From Pseudomonadota bacterium (GTDB taxonomy: Bacteria; Desulfobacterota; Desulfovibrionia; Desulfovibrionales; Desulfovibrionaceae), in assembly GCA_023453335.1 (NCBI GenBank), contig JAEXTU010000338.1, positions 1-7,016 of the forward strand: a stretch of DNA of 7,016 nt. The letters are read 5' to 3'. This document shows positions 5,838-7,016 of this stretch, in pieces; within the stretch, counting starts at the first letter, position 1, and every line of letters starts with the position of its first letter. A program made the position numbers and the translations under genes. The notes below the pieces were generated by a model. It made no database searches and had not been told where the DNA came from. It saw only the letters and a program-made list of their open reading frames with translations.

Positions 5838-6914
5838 TCAGGCTCCGCGCTTGAACTTCTGCAGCTTGGCCAGGAGCGAGGCCACCGCCTTGAAGAACTC
5901 TTCGGGAATGGTCTCGCCGACCTCGACACTCTTATACAAGGCCCGTGCCAGGGGGGCGTTCTCCCGGATGGGTACGCCGTGCTCCCGGGCCACCTCCTTG
6001 ATCTTCTCGGCCATGTGGTCCAGGCCCTTGGCCAGCACCACCGGGGCCGGGGCCTCCAGGGCGTTGTAGCGCAGGGCCACGGCCACGTGGGTGGGGTTGG
6101 TGACCACCACGTCGGCGCGGGGCACCTGCTCCAGCATGCGGGCCATCACGACCTTCATCATCTCCTGCCTCATCTTGTTCTTGACGATGGGGTCGCCTTC
6201 GGCCTGCTTCCGTTCGTCCTTGACCTCGAACTTGGTCATCTTGAGCTGTTCGTTGTAGTCCCACCGGGTGTAGAGCAGGTCCGCGATGCCCACGGCCAGG
6301 ATGGGGCCCAGGGTGTACTTCACCATGGTGGCCCCGGTGCCCAGGATGTAGGAGGCGATGCCCTCGGCGTTCTGGAAGAACAGGGGAGCCATGTTGGCGA
6401 ATTCCCGCTTGAGCACGATATAGGGCGCGATGGCGATGATGATGGCCTGGACCAGGCTGCGGGCCAGGCGGACCACGGCCTGGGGTGAGATCAGGAGCCG
6501 CTTGAGGCCGGCCACCAGGTTGAAGTGCTTGGACAGGTCGAACTTGAACATGTGCTGGGTGGTCCACAGCTTGCCCACCTGCAGGCGCAGCGTGATGTAG
6601 GCCACCAGGCCCAGGAAAAGCAGGAACGGCAGCAGGGCCTTGGCCAGGATGACGGAGACCTCCACGAAGAGCCGGTAGACCTCGCCGGGGGTGGCGTTGA
6701 AGCTGATGGAGGCCTTGAGGAACCAGGCGTATACCATCATCATCTGCTTGCTCATGTAGCCCATGAGCACGCGCAGGGCGATGAGCGAGGCCAGCAGGAG
6801 GACCGCCTTGGTCAGCTCGCTGCTCTTGGGGACGCTGCCCTTCTCGCGCGCCTTGCCACGCCGTTTTGGTGTGGCCTGTTCTGTTCTTTCTGGATCTGAC
6901 TGACCAATGGGCAC
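5838..6914 (-). CDS. flhB: FlhB, flagellar type III export switch protein
   Basis: FlhB is the export-gate subunit whose self-cleaved cytoplasmic domain switches secretion from rod/hook proteins to filament proteins. The 358-residue length is usual. The N-terminus has the family pattern ERTEQATPKRRGKAREKGSVPKS (about 10-32, shown here only to mark position), followed by four hydrophobic segments (about 35-60, 83-110, 148-168 and 187-215). The cytoplasmic part contains MTKFEVKDERKQAEGDP (226-242) and the cleavage motif N273-P-T-H276 in VVVTNPTHVAVALRY. The end, KFKRGA, is basic. Translation starts at GTG, supported by GGGAG 8 nt upstream; the conserved region begins only about ten residues later. 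It lies 15 nt after fliR and 41 nt before flhA. Confidence 0.97.
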   Translation of the reverse strand: MPIGQSDPERTEQATPKRRGKAREKGSVPKSSELTKAVLLLASLIALRVLMGYMSKQMMMVYAWFLKASISFNATPGEVYRLFVEVSVILAKALLPFLLFLGLVAYITLRLQVGKLWTTQHMFKFDLSKHFNLVAGLKRLLISPQAVVRLARSLVQAIIIAIAPYIVLKREFANMAPLFFQNAEGIASYILGTGATMVKYTLGPILAVGIADLLYTRWDYNEQLKMTKFEVKDERKQAEGDPIVKNKMRQEMMKVVMARMLEQVPRADVVVTNPTHVAVALRYNALEAPAPVVLAKGLDHMAEKIKEVAREHGVPIRENAPLARALYKSVEVGETIPEEFFKAVASLLAKLQKFKRGA

Positions 6915-6922
6915 GGCGCGAT

Positions 6923-6927
6923 CTCCC
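6923..6927 (-). promoter_or_regulatory. flhB ribosome binding site (supports GTG start)
   Basis: GGGAG on the minus strand is 8 nt before the GTG at 6914. It decides for this GTG, since the frame has no ATG before the conserved FlhB N-terminus. It lies within the 15-nt fliR-flhB gap. Confidence 0.65.
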
Positions 6928-6929
6928 GG

Positions 6930-7016
6930 TCAGTTCATGTTCTTGAGCAGGTTGAGGAACAGTGGTCCCATGCCGGTGATGAACTCGCCCACGTGCCGGG
7001 ACAGGGTGGTGAAGAG
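6930..7016 (-). CDS. fliR: FliR, flagellar export gate protein (C-terminal 28 residues only)
   Basis: The minus-strand frame entering from the right edge is open for 28 codons (LFTTLSRH, then VGEFITGMGPLFLNLLKNMN) and stops at TGA 6930-6932. The tail is hydrophobic and short. Too little remains to recognise a domain directly; the call rests on position, because fliR precedes flhB in many flagellar operons, and on the resemblance to a FliR C-terminal end. FliR forms the export channel core with FliP and FliQ. The stop is 15 nt before flhB, so it is in the same operon. Confidence 0.72.
   Translation of the reverse strand, partial: LFTTLSRHVGEFITGMGPLFLNLLKNMN

Overview
The window is a continuous run of flagellar genes, all on the minus strand. 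In transcription order (high to low coordinates) they are fliR (3' end only), flhB, flhA, flhF, flhG (MinD/FleN type), fliA, cheY and fliL (cut by the window's left edge). Gaps between genes are 7 to 41 nt and two pairs overlap, so almost every base is coding. No promoter or intrinsic terminator is recognisable, which fits the interior of one polycistronic operon.

The DNA is GC-rich with strong G/C preference at third codon positions. From memory, this gene order (export genes, then flhF-flhG, fliA, cheY, fliL) is typical of Desulfovibrio-like sulfate reducers (Desulfovibrionales, Desulfobacterota). The FlhF/FlhG pair suggests control of flagellar number and placement, usually at a pole. The taxonomic call is an inference.

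Region by region: 5838-7016 encodes membrane parts of the type III export gate (FliR end, FlhB with the NPTH self-cleavage motif). 3691-5796 encodes the export gate protein FlhA. 1769-3710 encodes the placement/number pair FlhF (SRP-type GTPase) and FlhG (MinD-like ATPase). 1027-1815 encodes the flagellar sigma factor sigma-28. 616-999 encodes a CheY very close to the enterobacterial protein, and 1-585 encodes most of the stator-associated protein FliL. Together these genes cover export, placement, late-gene transcription, motor switching and motor support.

The genes are mostly conventional and I found no new system. The points most worth a second look are: (a) FlhF keeps its P-loop and TKLDE motifs but has lost the DTAGR-type G3 motif and the DTYR-type G2 motif; (b) the partner FlhG lacks the N-terminal DQAxxLR element that activates FlhF elsewhere, so the two losses may be linked; (c) flhG and fliA overlap by 47 nt, and the same bases encode FlhG's probable membrane-targeting helix and a Ser-rich FliA leader; (d) an 8-bp GC-rich hairpin lies between cheY and fliL where a ribosome binding site would be expected.
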